Source: Albugo candida
Taxonomy: Eukaryota; Oomycota; Peronosporomycetes; Albuginales
DNA: 64,000 bases
Reading direction: 5' to 3'
Assembly: GCA_040437565.1 (NCBI GenBank)
Contig: JBDOQK010000036.1
Span: 310,001-374,000 of the forward strand
In this document: positions 23,277-35,796 of the stretch, in pieces
Layout: every line of letters starts with the position of its first letter
Numbering within the stretch: the first letter of the stretch is position 1
The notes under the pieces: generated by a model
Databases searched by the model: none
Told to the model about the DNA's origin: nothing
The model's input: only the letters and a program-made list of their open reading frames with translations
Position numbers and translations under genes: made by a program

Positions 23277-24812
23277 ATGAAGTTTAGTCTAATTTACTTG
23301 ACAATAATCGGTCTTGTTGATGGGGAGAATGAGAGTAAGCCAGGGTACTGCAAAAACGACCAGGCTTGTCAGACCATAAATAAGAATTATTCTTGTGTGA
23401 GTGTTCAAACAACACGTGCGGCTACCGTCGACGTTAAAGAATGTGTACCGAACGAGAGAGTCGGTGATATTTGTGGTGGAATCACACCTGGAATGTGTCC
23501 AACCTTCGCGGCGTGGGCCCCTGCGTACACGGCAATTAATACCGTGTGTGCGTATGTTATCCCTACAGCTAAATGTAAGAAAGAAGGGACGCCAAGCAAA
23601 GCTGGAGCCGTGGATTGTATGTACATTGAAGACGAAACCAACCAACAGATCGGAGTGATTTATGGCTGTGTTGATTATGACACGAAAGAAGGGCGACTGT
23701 TATTCGAAAAAAAATCCAAGTCAGACAAACTTGCCTCAAAAATTCAATATGAATCGTTTTTGGGTAAGGCATGCTCACAGGCCAACTCTACTCTTTGTGC
23801 AGGTCGAGGAACATGTCGACCTGACCAGCAGAAATCGACCAAGTATTACTGCGCTTGTAATGTTGGTTACACCGGTTCCCACTGCCAGAAAATCGACAGT
23901 AACAAATGTACTAACAAGGGACAATGTACCGCTGGATTCTGCGATTTGAATTTACGAGAATGTCGTTGCCCTGCAGGAACTACTGGAGACCAGTGTGCAT
24001 TATGTGATCCAAAGTACCCGAAACCTTGCTCTGGCAATGGGAAGTGCACTGGAAAGGCTGATTCGAATGGAGATAACACTGATTNNNNNNNNNNNNNNNN
24101 NNNNNNNNNNNNNNNNNNNNNNNNNNNNNNNNNNNNNNNNNNNNNNNNNNNNNNNNNNNNNNNNNNNNNNNNNNNNNNNNNNNNCTCAAAAATTCAATAT
24201 GAATCGTTTTTGGGTAAGGCATGCTCACAGGCCAACTCTACTCTTTGTGCAGGTCGAGGAACATGTCGACCTGACCAGCAGAAATCGACCAAGTATTACT
24301 GCGCTTGTAATGTTGGTTACACCGGTTCCCACTGCCAGAAAATCGACAGTAACAAATGTACTAACAAGGGACAATGTACCGCTGGATTCTGCGATTTGAA
24401 TTTACGAGAATGTCGTTGCCCTGCAGGAACTACTGGAGACCAGTGTGCATTATGTGATCCAAAGTACCCGAAACCTTGCTCTGGCAATGGGAAGTGCACT
24501 GGAAAGGCTGATTCGAATGGAGATAACACTGATTTAGACTCTATGGCAATGACGACGAGTAATCTTCAGGCAACTACAAATGGATCTGCTAGGTTCCTGG
24601 ATGGATCCATGGATGGGTCTCAGAGCAAAGGTAGTGAGTTTACATGCGTATGCAACACGGGATGGCAAGGAACACATTGTCAAACATCTACGGATCCAGC
24701 AAAGAATTCAGCTGGAGATGACGGACCAAGCCAAGCATCGAGTGCCTCACACTCATTGGCATCCATCAGTGCTTTTGCGGTCATGTTGGTCACCCTCGCC
24801 GCATTCCATTAA
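23277..24812 (+). CDS. Secreted EGF-like repeat protein with probable GPI anchor
   Basis: About 361 residues once the duplicated contig end is removed (23277-24084 joined to 24535-24812; the length is an exact codon multiple). The ATG at 23277 opens a signal peptide (MKFSLIYLTIIGLVDG). A Cys-rich N-terminal region follows, then EGF-like modules: CAGRGTCRPD...CACNVGYTGSHC, a CTNKGQC...CRCPAGTTGDQC module, CSGNGKC, and a last CVCNTGWQGTHC. After a Ser/Ala-rich linker the chain ends in a hydrophobic tail (SISAFAVMLVTLAAFH) right at the stop, the usual GPI-attachment arrangement. Such proteins sit on the oomycete cell surface and may act in adhesion (inference). An in-frame ATG at about 23223 is less likely because it would bury the signal peptide. 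Confidence 0.88.
   Translation: MKFSLIYLTIIGLVDGENESKPGYCKNDQACQTINKNYSCVSVQTTRAATVDVKECVPNERVGDICGGITPGMCPTFAAWAPAYTAINTVCAYVIPTAKCKKEGTPSKAGAVDCMYIEDETNQQIGVIYGCVDYDTKEGRLLFEKKSKSDKLASKIQYESFLGKACSQANSTLCAGRGTCRPDQQKSTKYYCACNVGYTGSHCQKIDSNKCTNKGQCTAGFCDLNLRECRCPAGTTGDQCALCDPKYPKPCSGNGKCTGKADSNGDNTDXXXXXXXXXXXXXXXXXXXXXXXXXXXXXXXXXXSKIQYESFLGKACSQANSTLCAGRGTCRPDQQKSTKYYCACNVGYTGSHCQKIDSNKCTNKGQCTAGFCDLNLRECRCPAGTTGDQCALCDPKYPKPCSGNGKCTGKADSNGDNTDLDSMAMTTSNLQATTNGSARFLDGSMDGSQSKGSEFTCVCNTGWQGTHCQTSTDPAKNSAGDDGPSQASSASHSLASISAFAVMLVTLAAFH
24085..24184. other. Assembly gap (100 N) with duplicated flank
   Basis: 23735-24084 is repeated as 24185-24534 (350 bp), creating a false extra set of EGF-like modules if read literally. 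Confidence 0.95.
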
Positions 24813-24969
24813 GTTCTTTAGAAACTTTTGTGCATGTCGCTGAAGTAGCTGCTTCTTCCTGTAATTTCTTGAAAATACAAGATATGTTTTAGGACTGAAT
24901 TGGAGACCGTCTTGTATTGTGCATGATATAGTAGAGTAGAATTCTGCTCATTAAACGACACACCTTCTA

Positions 24970-27108
24970 ATGAGCGCAGGAATCTATCGTCGACGAAGAA
25001 GAAATAAGGATTTTGTGTGGCATGTATGCGTGTCTATATGTACATTTGCCTATCTGGGAGATGCGTTCTCCCTTCCAGGTGTACAGATGATTACATACAA
25101 CAAAGGCGATCGTCTGCCACTTTATGTAAATAGTATGACATCTTCAGAGACGCTTCTGCCGCTTGATCACTACAAGCTGCCATTTTGTCAGGTACGTTTG
25201 ATTCCTTTTACTCTCCAAACATCTCACCGTTTATCAACATCCGTAGCCCACCAAGCTTGAGTATAAGTCCGAAAATCTTGGAGAATATCTCACTGCGAAT
25301 CGAATTCAGAATTCGCCTTACAATGTAAAAACTTCGCTTATCAAGTGATAAAGGTTATCAGTTCACATGTTTTATTAGCTTACATTTCTGGAACCTCAAG
25401 CCTGTTCCCTCTTATGTACGAAAACATATTCCACCAATCAGATCCGATCCTTTGCTTCCCGCATTCAGTCGTCTTATCAGATTCATTACATTGTGGACAA
25501 TTTGCCAATATCGTCCGTGACGTCGGAAGGATACTTATCTGTGGGATACCCGCTCGGTCAATCTGCCAGCAAAGACGCAAGCCCTCGACTCAACAATCAT
25601 GTCACCATAGTTATCGGCTACAATGACGCCAACACGGAGTCACCCGAACAAGGCCGCATTGTGGACTTTCAGGCATTCCCATTTAGCTTTGCGTACGAAG
25701 AAAAAGATCTCGTCAAAACCGGTGATCGAATGACTTCTTGTGATTGGTCTTCGAAAGTACCGCCACTGTATATGGACAAAAACTCCAAAGAACTCCGTGT
25801 ATACTGGACGTATAGTGTGGAGTGGATGCTTAAGAATGACGTGGATTGGCGTACGAGGTGGGATATATACTTTGAAGCTGGCTCAGGAACAGATGAAGTA
25901 CACTGGTTCTCCATCATAAATGCTCTTTTGATCGTCTTGTTTCTAAGCGGGATGGTTGGCTTGATCTTGATGCGAAGTCTTCATCGCGATATCAGTCGAT
26001 ACAATCGCGTTCCGACCGATGAAGAGCGTGCTGAAGAGCGCGAGGAATCCGGGTGGAAATTGGTTCACGCGGATTTATTTCGTCCACCAGCCACAAATCC
26101 GATACTATTTTGTGTGATGGTTGGAACCGGAATGCAGGTTCTCCTGATGAGTCTTGTGACTTTGCAATTTGCAGCATTGGGCATGCTAGCGCCATCGAAC
26201 CGCGGAAAGCTAGTTATTGCACTACTCGTTTGCTTTGTTTTGTTGGGCGCTCTTGCAGGATTCGTATCGGCTCGGCTGTACAAGATGTTTCGAGGCAAGC
26301 GCTGGCAACTCTGCACAGCGCTGACAGCAACACTTTTTCCAGGCGTTCTGTTTTCCACGTTTTTCTTTCTCAATCTATTCGTTTGGGCGTGGGGATCCGA
26401 TGCGGCCGTACCATTTGGATCCATCTTGCTGGTCTTTTTCCTTTGGACGGGAATCTCCATTCCGCTTGTATTTACTGGAGCTTTTTTTGGATTTCGGTAT
26501 GTTCAGAACCGCCTCATTTCGACCAAGTCACTCATATGTTTCTGACCGCAGAAAGCCGCCAATTGCATTTCCAGTTGCTACCAGCAATATTCCACGTCCC
26601 ATCCCGCCTCAACCATGGTACATGACCAACATGGTCGCTGCAGTGGTCGGCGGAGTGCTTCCATTTGGCGCGATTTTCGTAGAACTATTCTTTGTACTTT
26701 CATCGATATGGACCGACAAGTATTACTACGTCTATGGGTTCCTATTGATCTCCTTTTTTATCCTGATCAACACATGCGCGGAAGTCACAATTGTTCTCAC
26801 GTATTTTCAGCTCTGCGCCGAAGATTATAAATGGTATCCCTTCAACTTGAAATGTGCATGTTTCTGACCTTATGTGTAGGTGGTGGCGCTCGTTTCTCGT
26901 ATCAGGTGCATGTGGAGGATACGTGTTTGCATACTCGTGTTATTACTTTTGGACGCGATTGGACGTGAGCAATTTTATCGGTGCGATGCTGTACTTTGGA
27001 TATATGGCGATGATATCTGGCGCTTTGTCCCTTCTCACTGGCGCTGTCGGCTTCTTTGCCGCCTTCCTATTCACACGTAAGATATATGCGTCCATAAAAG
27101 TTGACTAA
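24970..27108 (+). CDS. TM9SF (nonaspanin/EMP70) family membrane protein
   Basis: Five exons with introns 25192-25246, 25325-25378, 26497-26551 and 26834-26879; 642 residues with all phases agreeing. Order: signal peptide and luminal domain (SLPGVQMITYNKGDRLPLYVN, FLEPQACSLLC, YQIHYIVDNLP), then about nine membrane segments starting near 25910, a cytosolic loop with RDISRYNR, and the conserved DYKWWWRSFLVSG motif created at the last splice junction. It ends KIYASIKVD. Nonaspanins work in Golgi/endosome membranes and help sort membrane proteins with glycine-rich segments. The WWWR junction strongly supports the exon choice. It lies about 250 bp upstream of the myosin gene on the same strand. 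Confidence 0.95.
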
Positions 27109-27356
27109 GCGAAGAGCTCACAATACAATTCCGACACATTTTGTCGCATCGTTGTCATGTACTTAAAGAGCCGGCATCGATTCGAAATACGAGCGTGTAT
27201 ACTTTAATTCAGATATAATAGTTCAGAAGTAGTTTCCAATAAAGCGCCAGTGGGATTCCTGCAGCGCTCCGCGATAAAAAAGGAACCTTTTGCGTCACAA
27301 TGTGATGTCATTCTGTAATTTGCAGTCAAGCACGCAATTTGAATCAAATACGCTCC

Positions 27357-30300
27357 ATGCGGTTTGCAGAAACAACTGCATTTTTGGACTGGAAATCGGA
27401 TTTGAATGCTCAAAACACATACTCAATATCGAGCGAGCGAGACGATTTGCTGCTGTGTGATGATATTTTACAAGTGTCAAATGTGACAGAACGACTGCTT
27501 TTACGTGTGCTTGAGATTCGATATAAAAATCAACTTATTTACACAAATGTTGGACCAATTCTCATTGCTTTGAATCCGTATACGACACTCCCGGCGCTGT
27601 ACACACGAGCGCTGATGGCTCGATACAGCACCGATACCACGCATCTGCTCCCTCCGCATGTGTTTGCAATAGCACAACAATCATACGCTCAGCTACTACG
27701 CGATACAGATCGACCTTGCAATCAGAGTATTCTGATAACAGGCGAAAGCGGTGCCGGCAAGACAGAGACCATGAAGTATCTAATGCAGTATCTGACGCAA
27801 TCAACTCTCCAATCTCAGCAGGAAAAGCGTTCAATGTGGCTACAAACTTGTGTTTTGAATGCACATCCGTTGCTCGAAGCCTTTGGAAATGCGAAAACCA
27901 GTCGAAATGATAACTCGAGTCGATTTGGAAAATACATTGAGATACAATTCAATGCACGAGGGAATATGACCGGTGGCGAAATCCACTCGTTTTTATTGGA
28001 GAGAACGCGAATTGTTGCATTAAATGACGACGAGCGAAATTATCACATTTTCTATCAGGTGCGTTCTTTTCAAACTGACAATTGCTTACTTATTGGGAAG
28101 GATTCATTAGCTTCTCGCCGGTGCGGATCAAGATACTTGCGATCAATTAAAGCTGAAATCTGCCCACGAATTCGCATTGCTTCAGTCTAATTGCCCAACG
28201 CTGTCAGGCTCGTACGATACTGACCTATTACTTTGCATGACAATGACCAATTTCGTACATGTAGCGATGACGCCAAACGCTTTGCCAATACGATCGAGTG
28301 CATGTCGTCCTTGAACATCTCTTGTATGGATCGCTCGGATGTGTTTACAATTCTGGCAGCGATATTACACCTTGGGAATGTAAGCTTTCGATCAATTGAA
28401 GACTCCACAGAATTACATGATGATGTCGCGTATGATACGCTTACTCATGTGGCGTTATTGCTTGGAATCAATGTAATGGCTTTACAAAAAGCATTACTGA
28501 CTCGCTCAATGTATGTGGATGGCAAAAGAATCATTCAAAAGCAGCGGATCGTCCAAGTTTGTGATAAACGTGATGCAATTGCCAAAGCGTTGTACGCCAA
28601 TACATTCCAATGGCTACTTTCTAAAATCAATGAATCGATCTCCACAACAGAGCGCTGGGGAAGTATTGGGATCCTCGATATGTACGGCTTTGAGAATTTC
28701 AAAGTCAATACATTCGAACAGCTTTGTATCAATTATGCGAACGAAAAACTTCAATGGCATTTCATGCAGCAAATGATTGCGTACGAGCAGAAAGAATACG
28801 TTCAGGAAGGAATTAAATGGCAATGTATCGCGTATGAGGATAACGCTGCTTGCTTACAACTGATCGAAGCGAAAATGGCCGGTTCCAGCGGTATTCTCAA
28901 CACGTTGGATGATTGCTGGAGACATAAAGACCTAGCTGATCGGAGATTTCTTGGACAATTAAACGCTGCGTTTGGTCGAAAATCGCTAAGTGGGTCGAGC
29001 CAACACGCTCATTATCTCCATCCCAAAGTCGATGCAGACAAACGATTTGGAATACGACATTTTGCTGGTGACGTGTTTTATGATGTCAAAGGATTTAATG
29101 AGAAGAACTCGGAAACACTTACATTGGAGCTTCGAGAATTACTGAAATCAAGCGATAAAGCGTTTGTGTCGAATTTATTCCAGACACGAATGCGGGTACG
29201 TGATCGGAGTTTGAGAGAAGCTTCGGTAGGCACGCAATTCCGAGGTCAATTGCATCGATTTATGAAAAGTATCAGCGATACGCAATCCGCTTATGTTCGG
29301 TGTATGAAGCCCAATACGACTCGAGAAACGAGAAAATTTGAGCATTTGTACTGCCAGCAACAACTTCGAAGCTCTGGCATGCTACAAGTTGTTCAAATTC
29401 GTCAGCAAGGCTTCCCAGTGCGTGCACAAATAAATTCTATTTTCCAGGCTTTTGGAAAACTCTTTCCAATGGCTTCCAACGGCACTCAAATTCTGAGAAT
29501 TATTTCGAGGATTTTGGCTCTTGACACGAACGCATGGGAATGTGGAAGCTCAAAGCTGTTTATGCGGCTCGATATCGCCGTTTGGATGCATAAGCTATTC
29601 AAAATATACTGCCGTATCGCCGCCACAAAAATCCAAAAATGGCATCGAAAGTATCGCCTTCGGGTCGCTGTGATGAAGCTCCAACGATTCACTCGAAAAT
29701 GCTTATCGCAAAAGAGAAAATCTCGAGCAGAAATACTGATCCAATCGTTTGAGCTGTCTCATCGAATGCGTGCGGTCGATACAAAACCCATTAAAAAAGC
29801 TTCGCTGCCCGAGCAAAATCGACACGAGACTGCAGCCGAGTCGTCTGAAGGCTCAGCGATACAAGTCTGCCGGTTGATTGCACAATTACGCCTTCCAAAG
29901 CCTGTGACAATCCTCTCCGATTCTACTGTTTTGGAAGCGTGTAAGCTGATGACACGAATGCGCTGTGAGGCTGTTCTAGTGCTCGATTCCGAGAATAAAG
30001 AATTTCGTGGACTGATCACCGATGAAGACGTTGCCGAGCGCTTCGTAGCACGTCAATGGAATGCAAACACATTGCTATCCAAAATCGTCGAAATGTGTCC
30101 TGTTGTGCACAATGATCAAGATATCGCCGACGCCTTTGCTATAATGCAAGAGAAAGGAATGCATCATGTGCCCGTCCTCGAGAAGAGCGAGGTCTGTGGC
30201 GTCATTAGTGTGTCTCATTACATTCACTACACGCTCGAGCGCACAGAGGTCTGGACACAATCTTTCCGAGAAGAATCAGACGGTATGGATCTCACACTAC

Positions 30301-33300
30301 GTTCTTTCTTGGAGAAAATCTTGAATCCTTCGCTCGAGGAGCTCATATCATCGGGTTTATGGGATCAGAAACATCCGCTTCTTGTAGAGAAGAATGAGAA
30401 CGTCGCTAGTGTCACGAGTAAAATGCGAAAATATCGACAGATCGCACTCGTTATGGACGCGGAATCGAAATTGTGTGGCGTGTTCACTACCAAAGACCTC
30501 GTTCATCGCGTCATTGCGAAACAAAGGAACCCTCAGCTNNNNNNNNNNNNNNNNNNNNNNNNNNNNNNNNNNNNNNNNNNNNNNNNNNNNNNNNNNNNNN
30601 NNNNNNNNNNNNNNNNNNNNNNNNNNNNNNNNNNNNNNATCAGAAACATCCGCTTCTTGTAGAGAAGAATGAGAACGTCGCTAGTGTCACGAGTAAAATG
30701 CGAAAATATCGACAGATCGCACTCGTTATGGACGCGGAATCGAAATTGTGTGGCGTGTTCACTACCAAAGACCTCGTTCATCGCGTCATTGCGAAACAAA
30801 GGAACCCTCAGCTACTTTGTGTCATGGAAGTTATGACACCTCAACCCGAGCGAATTTCACCGCTTCAAAATAGCGTCGAGGCACTGAGGATGATGCATGA
30901 AGAACGCTTTCTTCATTTGCCAATGATTCAGAATGAGCAGATTATGGGCACAGTCGATGTCCTCACATTGACTGGTGCTTTCCTTCACGTAGAACGTGTT
31001 GAGCGCCTTTGGAAGCATTTTTGCTGGCAGACAAAAGATGACGTCGCTTGGACAGTTGCGAGCTTTGATTCATCTCCAGCGATCCCCATTGAGTCGTCTC
31101 TGACGGCCGGGCAAGCGATGCAAATTATGAAAGAAACACGAAACAATACTTTGCTTGTGACCCACAAACTCTCACTACAGCCGCAGTCGATTGTGGGCAT
31201 TTTGTGTGCATTCGATATCTACCGAGAAATCTTTGGGAAGAAGAGTCCAAATACGCCCATCACGCAACTCTGCTTGGAACGCTTTGAATGGGCTCTTTCA
31301 GAGGACAATGCGTTCTCGCTGGTGGCGAAGATGCGAGAAAATCGAGTGCGTTTCGTCGCGCTAAAATGCCTTCAAACGAACGAATGCATTGGACTTGTCC
31401 ATCCAAACGCACTTGTGGCTGGCATTATCGATTGCCTCGAGCAATTCTCTGTATCAGAACACGTACAGGATCAAGCTGTTGACCAGAGCAGATTTTGTGC
31501 ATCACATGTTTTCGAGCCAATTTGGAGAGACCTCGCTGATCCATTGATCGATTGCACCAATTCTGATCATCCCATCACCATCTCTGAGGACACAACCATC
31601 GCACAAGCAATTGCGCAGATCAACAACAAGTCTCTCGTACTCGTCACTGATGCTACACAGCGTCCATTAAGGCTCCTATCACCCGATCTGATCACGCAAA
31701 TGAACCAAAAATCCGAATGGCCGGATGGAGAAATGCTTCTGAGCACAACTGACGAGCAAAATGTGATCGCGACATCGGATACGAGCCTTCTGGAAGCACT
31801 TTGTATTCTGCGCGACACAAAGTGCGAGTCTCTCGGCGTTCAAATCGATGAATTCGTTCGTGTGATCGATGGAATGGATTTATGTCTTCAGGCTGTGAAA
31901 AGCATCCAATCTCGCAGCTCGTTTGCGTTCCAGGAAATGAAAAGCTTCTTAACCACATCAAAGTCAAAAAGTGCGAGATTTTCAACCACCAGTGACGCCA
32001 GTACAAAAAGCACTCGAGACTCAGAGACGCAGCTATCTCCGACAGTAGCGGCGATACCTCTAGCCAAAGCGATTTGCATCGATGTGAAGGCCAAATTACC
32101 GCGACTTGTATCACTATTTGAACAAAGTCAAAGTTCTTACGTGATAGTGTGTGACAAAGGGGATCTCTGTGGTGTTGTGACGGAGACTGACGTCGCAAGG
32201 TGTGTCGTACGCGAGCATCACGACCTACAGAATACTTTGGTCGTTGATGTTATGAGGAAGAATCCCATGTCGATCTCAAGTCAAAGCTCCGCCACAGACG
32301 CTCTAACTCTAATGGTTCAACATCGTCTCTGCCATTTACCAGTGACGGATTCCGTGAGCAAGCAAATCATTGGCGTTCTTCATCTGCAAAGCTGCATGTT
32401 TGAAGCGATCTCAGTGCTCAGAAACGAAAAAAACTCCTCTGTTCGCTCGCAAGAAGAAATGGACCTGGAAATGTGTCATAGCATTGAAATCGCTCTCCGT
32501 TTTATGGATCGGATATCGCTTTTAGATATTGAGGCCGTTTTGAAGCATAACGAGGTCGTACGTGTGGACCCCCACATGTGTGTCGCTGATGTTTGCAAAT
32601 GTATGGCTGACGCCGTCGCTGCACTTATTGTCGACCACAACGGAACATGTCTGGGCATTTTCACACCGAAACAATTGATACAGAACGTGCTGACAAGTGG
32701 ACATTGTGTCGATTCTACTGTGATTGTGGATGTGATGGAACCCATCCACTCGGCCTCCTTGCAACTGAGCGTCCGTTTGCTGGACGCCATGCAACTCATG
32801 CAGGATCGGAATGTATCTGTGCTTCCCGTGATTCAGTCCAAAACATTCCCACGTCCGCTTGGGGCTGTCGATTTTGTCACTCTGAGCTGTAGCTCCTTCG
32901 ATGCTGAGAAGCTCGACGACTGGAAAGCGTTCTGGAATGCATCTTTCGATCTTACCGGCAGACAGAAGCAACAAATGCCTTCATCTGACAGTCTTTTGCA
33001 TTCACGCAGACAGATAGATCGGATCATAACTTCCGATCAAACGGTAGCGAGTCTGCGGCCTTCAAAATGTGTCACTGTGACAGAAACTTTGACAATCACC
33101 GAATTGGCTGCAATTCTCAGTCAAAGACACTCAGATTCCGCTCTGGTCATCTCAGAAGATGGAGTTCTGCAAGGGATCGTCACCGATACCGACATTGCGT
33201 ATCGTGTCATCGGTGTAGGCAACGATCCAAATCGCATGATCGTCGCAGACATCATGACACCCAACCCGAAATTTGTTTGCGATAAAGACAGAGCTTTGGA

Positions 33301-35683
33301 TGCGATGTATGCAATGCTACAAGGCCGATTTCGACATTTACCGGTGATTAACGAGCACGGCGTTGTGGATGGTATTCTACGAATACAAAAGTGTTTAGAC
33401 GATGCAATAAAACGACTTGAAGGAATGCAAAAAGCTTCAGGCAAAATGGTTGAGAGTGTTCAAAAGCATTCGAATGCAGTCAAGTCGGGAAAAGTACGAC
33501 CCAAAGCCGTGCAAAGGCTGCTGAAAAAATTGTTATCACCATCGCTCCATACACTTTTGGAGAAGCAACTGCACGACGTATTGATCGTATCAAAACACGA
33601 TACCGTTAGTGTCGTTGTCGGTCAAATGATGCGAATCAAAAGCGCGGCTTTGGTCGTCGAACACACGGGAACTCGGAACGAGGAAGCCAAGATTGTTGGA
33701 CTGCTGACCCCCAATGATCTGCTGCTTCGAGTCATTGCAAACAAGTTGGATGCCAATACAATCAAGGTATCTCAGGTCATGAGTATGGATCCCATCATCG
33801 TGTCTTCTTCCATGCTGCTTTTGGACGCATTCCGTCTCATGTATCGAGAAAACCTCTTTTATCTTCCAGTTGTCAGGGGCACTGATGATTCGAATAAGGA
33901 GATCATTGGAATCCTCGACGTATTTTCTCTTTGTTACGAGACATTTACTGCTGTCCAGGATTCCTCGCTTCATAACGGAGAAGACTGGCGCTCATTTTGG
34001 GACCTCTCCCTCACGGGAATGGATATGCAGAATCCAATCCAAAAAAGCGATTCAACACCACAAATCGGATTCGAGCAGTCAACACAATCTTCCTTTCCGG
34101 AATCATTATGGCGTGATAAAGACGAAATCGGTAGCTTGACCACTATAACGAGCTTGCAGGACGAATTTCGACCCGTGTCAATGCTTCATCCACGAAAAGT
34201 GATGTGCCTTCCGCTGACGGCCAATGTCACGGAAGCAGCCAAATTGATGCGTCAGGCTCGAGCTGAAGCGATTGCGGTCACTAGCAGAGAAGGAGAGATA
34301 CAAGGAATTCTGACGGATACAGATATTGCAAGACGAGTTATCGCGCTTGATCTTGATCCCGCAAAGTGTCTGATCGAATCGGTCATGACAAGTCGACCGT
34401 GCTGTGTTCACGTCAACGACTCAGCTATTGAGGCTATCACTCGCATGCTGGAAGGTCAATTCAAACATCTTCCGGTCATCGGACAGGATGGAATGATCAC
34501 TGGTATGCTGGATATCTCAAAATGTCTAGTCGATGCCGTCGAATGTATGGAAAAAGTCCATCAGGCGAATTTGAAGCATGATGCCAGCTCTACGACCTCG
34601 CTTCTCTCGCGAGTGTTTGGCACATCTCAAAGCAAAATCAAGTATCCTACCGTCTTGGAAGCTCTTGAAAACGAGTCGAAACCTCCAATAATTCCATGTA
34701 CCATGTCTGTCCTGAAAGCAAGCAAGCTCATGGTAGAACACAAAAAAGCAGCCATTATTGTTAATTCTGAAAATCGGATTGTCGGCATGCTGACCCCCAA
34801 AGACATTCTCCGCAAACTTGTGGCAAAAGGTCTGAAAGCCAAATCGACAAGTGTGCGAATGGTCATGACGAAAGACCCCGATTTCATTCTTCCAAGCGCT
34901 ACGATTCTCGACAGTTTGCGTCGAATGTATGATGCCGGACAGCTGTTCATGCCGGTTTTGACCGCAGGAACGAAAGACGTGATCGGTATGGTCGATGTCT
35001 TGAGTCTCAGTTGCAGTCAATTTTCCACCACCAAAAGTAAAGACAGCGAAGATTGGAGGCGCTTTTGGCTCACAGCCATCAGTATGCAGCGTGACTCGGG
35101 ATATCATTCCGATGATGACATGTCGATGGGAACAATTGATGAATTCTTGCAGGAGGCCAATGATCACGGTTCTGTATCTCCAAGACGAAGAAAAGCGTGC
35201 TCATCGATTCCAACTGAATCGTGTAGCTCTCAGCTAACGTCTCGAAGCAGAGAAACATTTGTCTTCAAAATCAGTGACCAGCTTCATAAGCATTATCATC
35301 GCATCCGTTGTCGCTTTGATCAAATTGGTTTCCTTGAGACACAAATTCGAAGTAAGATAAGTCTCGACGACGATATTCCATTGCGTATGCGTTACGAAGA
35401 CGACGATGGCGATCTGATCATTTTGAGCAGTGACGAGAGTCTGATGGAAGCTGTTGATATGGCAAAGCGAGCCAGCTGGCGGCGATTGATGATCCTTGTT
35501 GATACGTCTGACAAAGGGAGCGTGGAAGATGACAAGAAGCTCGAGGAGAAAAGCATCATAAAATCACTTCGATTCAGAAGAGAGGGTAAGGCAAAACAAA
35601 AGCAGCAAGGTGTTGTTGCTGGAGGCGCGGCTGCTGTCATGGGTCTAGCGACAGTTGCTTTGTTCATGTTCAAACGAAAGTAG
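27357..35683 (+). CDS. Giant myosin fused to ten CBS-domain pairs, PB1 domain and C-terminal membrane anchor
   Basis: Introns 28059-28110 and 28212-28264. After removing the duplicated contig end (30539-30813) the model is exactly 2649 codons. Residues about 30-700 are a myosin motor: P-loop GESGAGKT (129-136), switch I NDNSSRFGKY, switch II DMYGFE (about 406-411), then a neck with IQ-like helices (TKIQKWHRKYR, MKLQRFTRK; about 720-765). Residues about 800-2430 hold ten CBS pairs in an alternating A/B pattern. A-type pairs carry GI(V/L)TDTDIA-x-RVI and end near a DISKCL helix. B-type pairs carry LLTPNDLLLRVI and end in a DW-x-x-FW motif. Residues about 2504-2593 are a PB1 domain (YEDDDGDLIILSSDESL). 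The last 20-odd residues form a membrane anchor ending KRK. CBS pairs usually bind adenine nucleotides; PB1 mediates pairing with other PB1 proteins. The tail resembles plant/fungal CBS-PB1 membrane proteins, which have four CBS motifs. Confidence 0.93.
30539..30638. other. Assembly gap (100 N) with duplicated flank
   Basis: 30364-30538 is repeated as 30639-30813 (175 bp). The motor, neck and first three CBS motifs are all upstream of the gap, so the fusion does not depend on it. Confidence 0.95.
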
Positions 35684-35796
35684 GCCGATGTAGTAAGTAT
35701 TTTGTAATCAAAAACTTGATCCAATTGCATTTTCGATCGTGTTCGTTTGGTTGCAAATTAATGAATCGATACATCAAAAGTTAAGAGCGGTTTCCT

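Noticed and set aside
23735-24534. Apparent tandem duplication of EGF-like modules
   Set aside because: The 350-bp copies are identical and lie on both sides of an N gap, so this is an assembly overlap.
27339-28190. Myosin first exon read on to a stop at 28190
   Set aside because: The reading past 28058 is intron and wrong frame; splicing at 28059-28110 restores LLAGAD and QSNCPTLSG, which fit myosins.
28201-28260. Frameshift in the myosin motor near 28210
   Set aside because: A 53-nt GT-AG intron (28212-28264) explains the frame change exactly.
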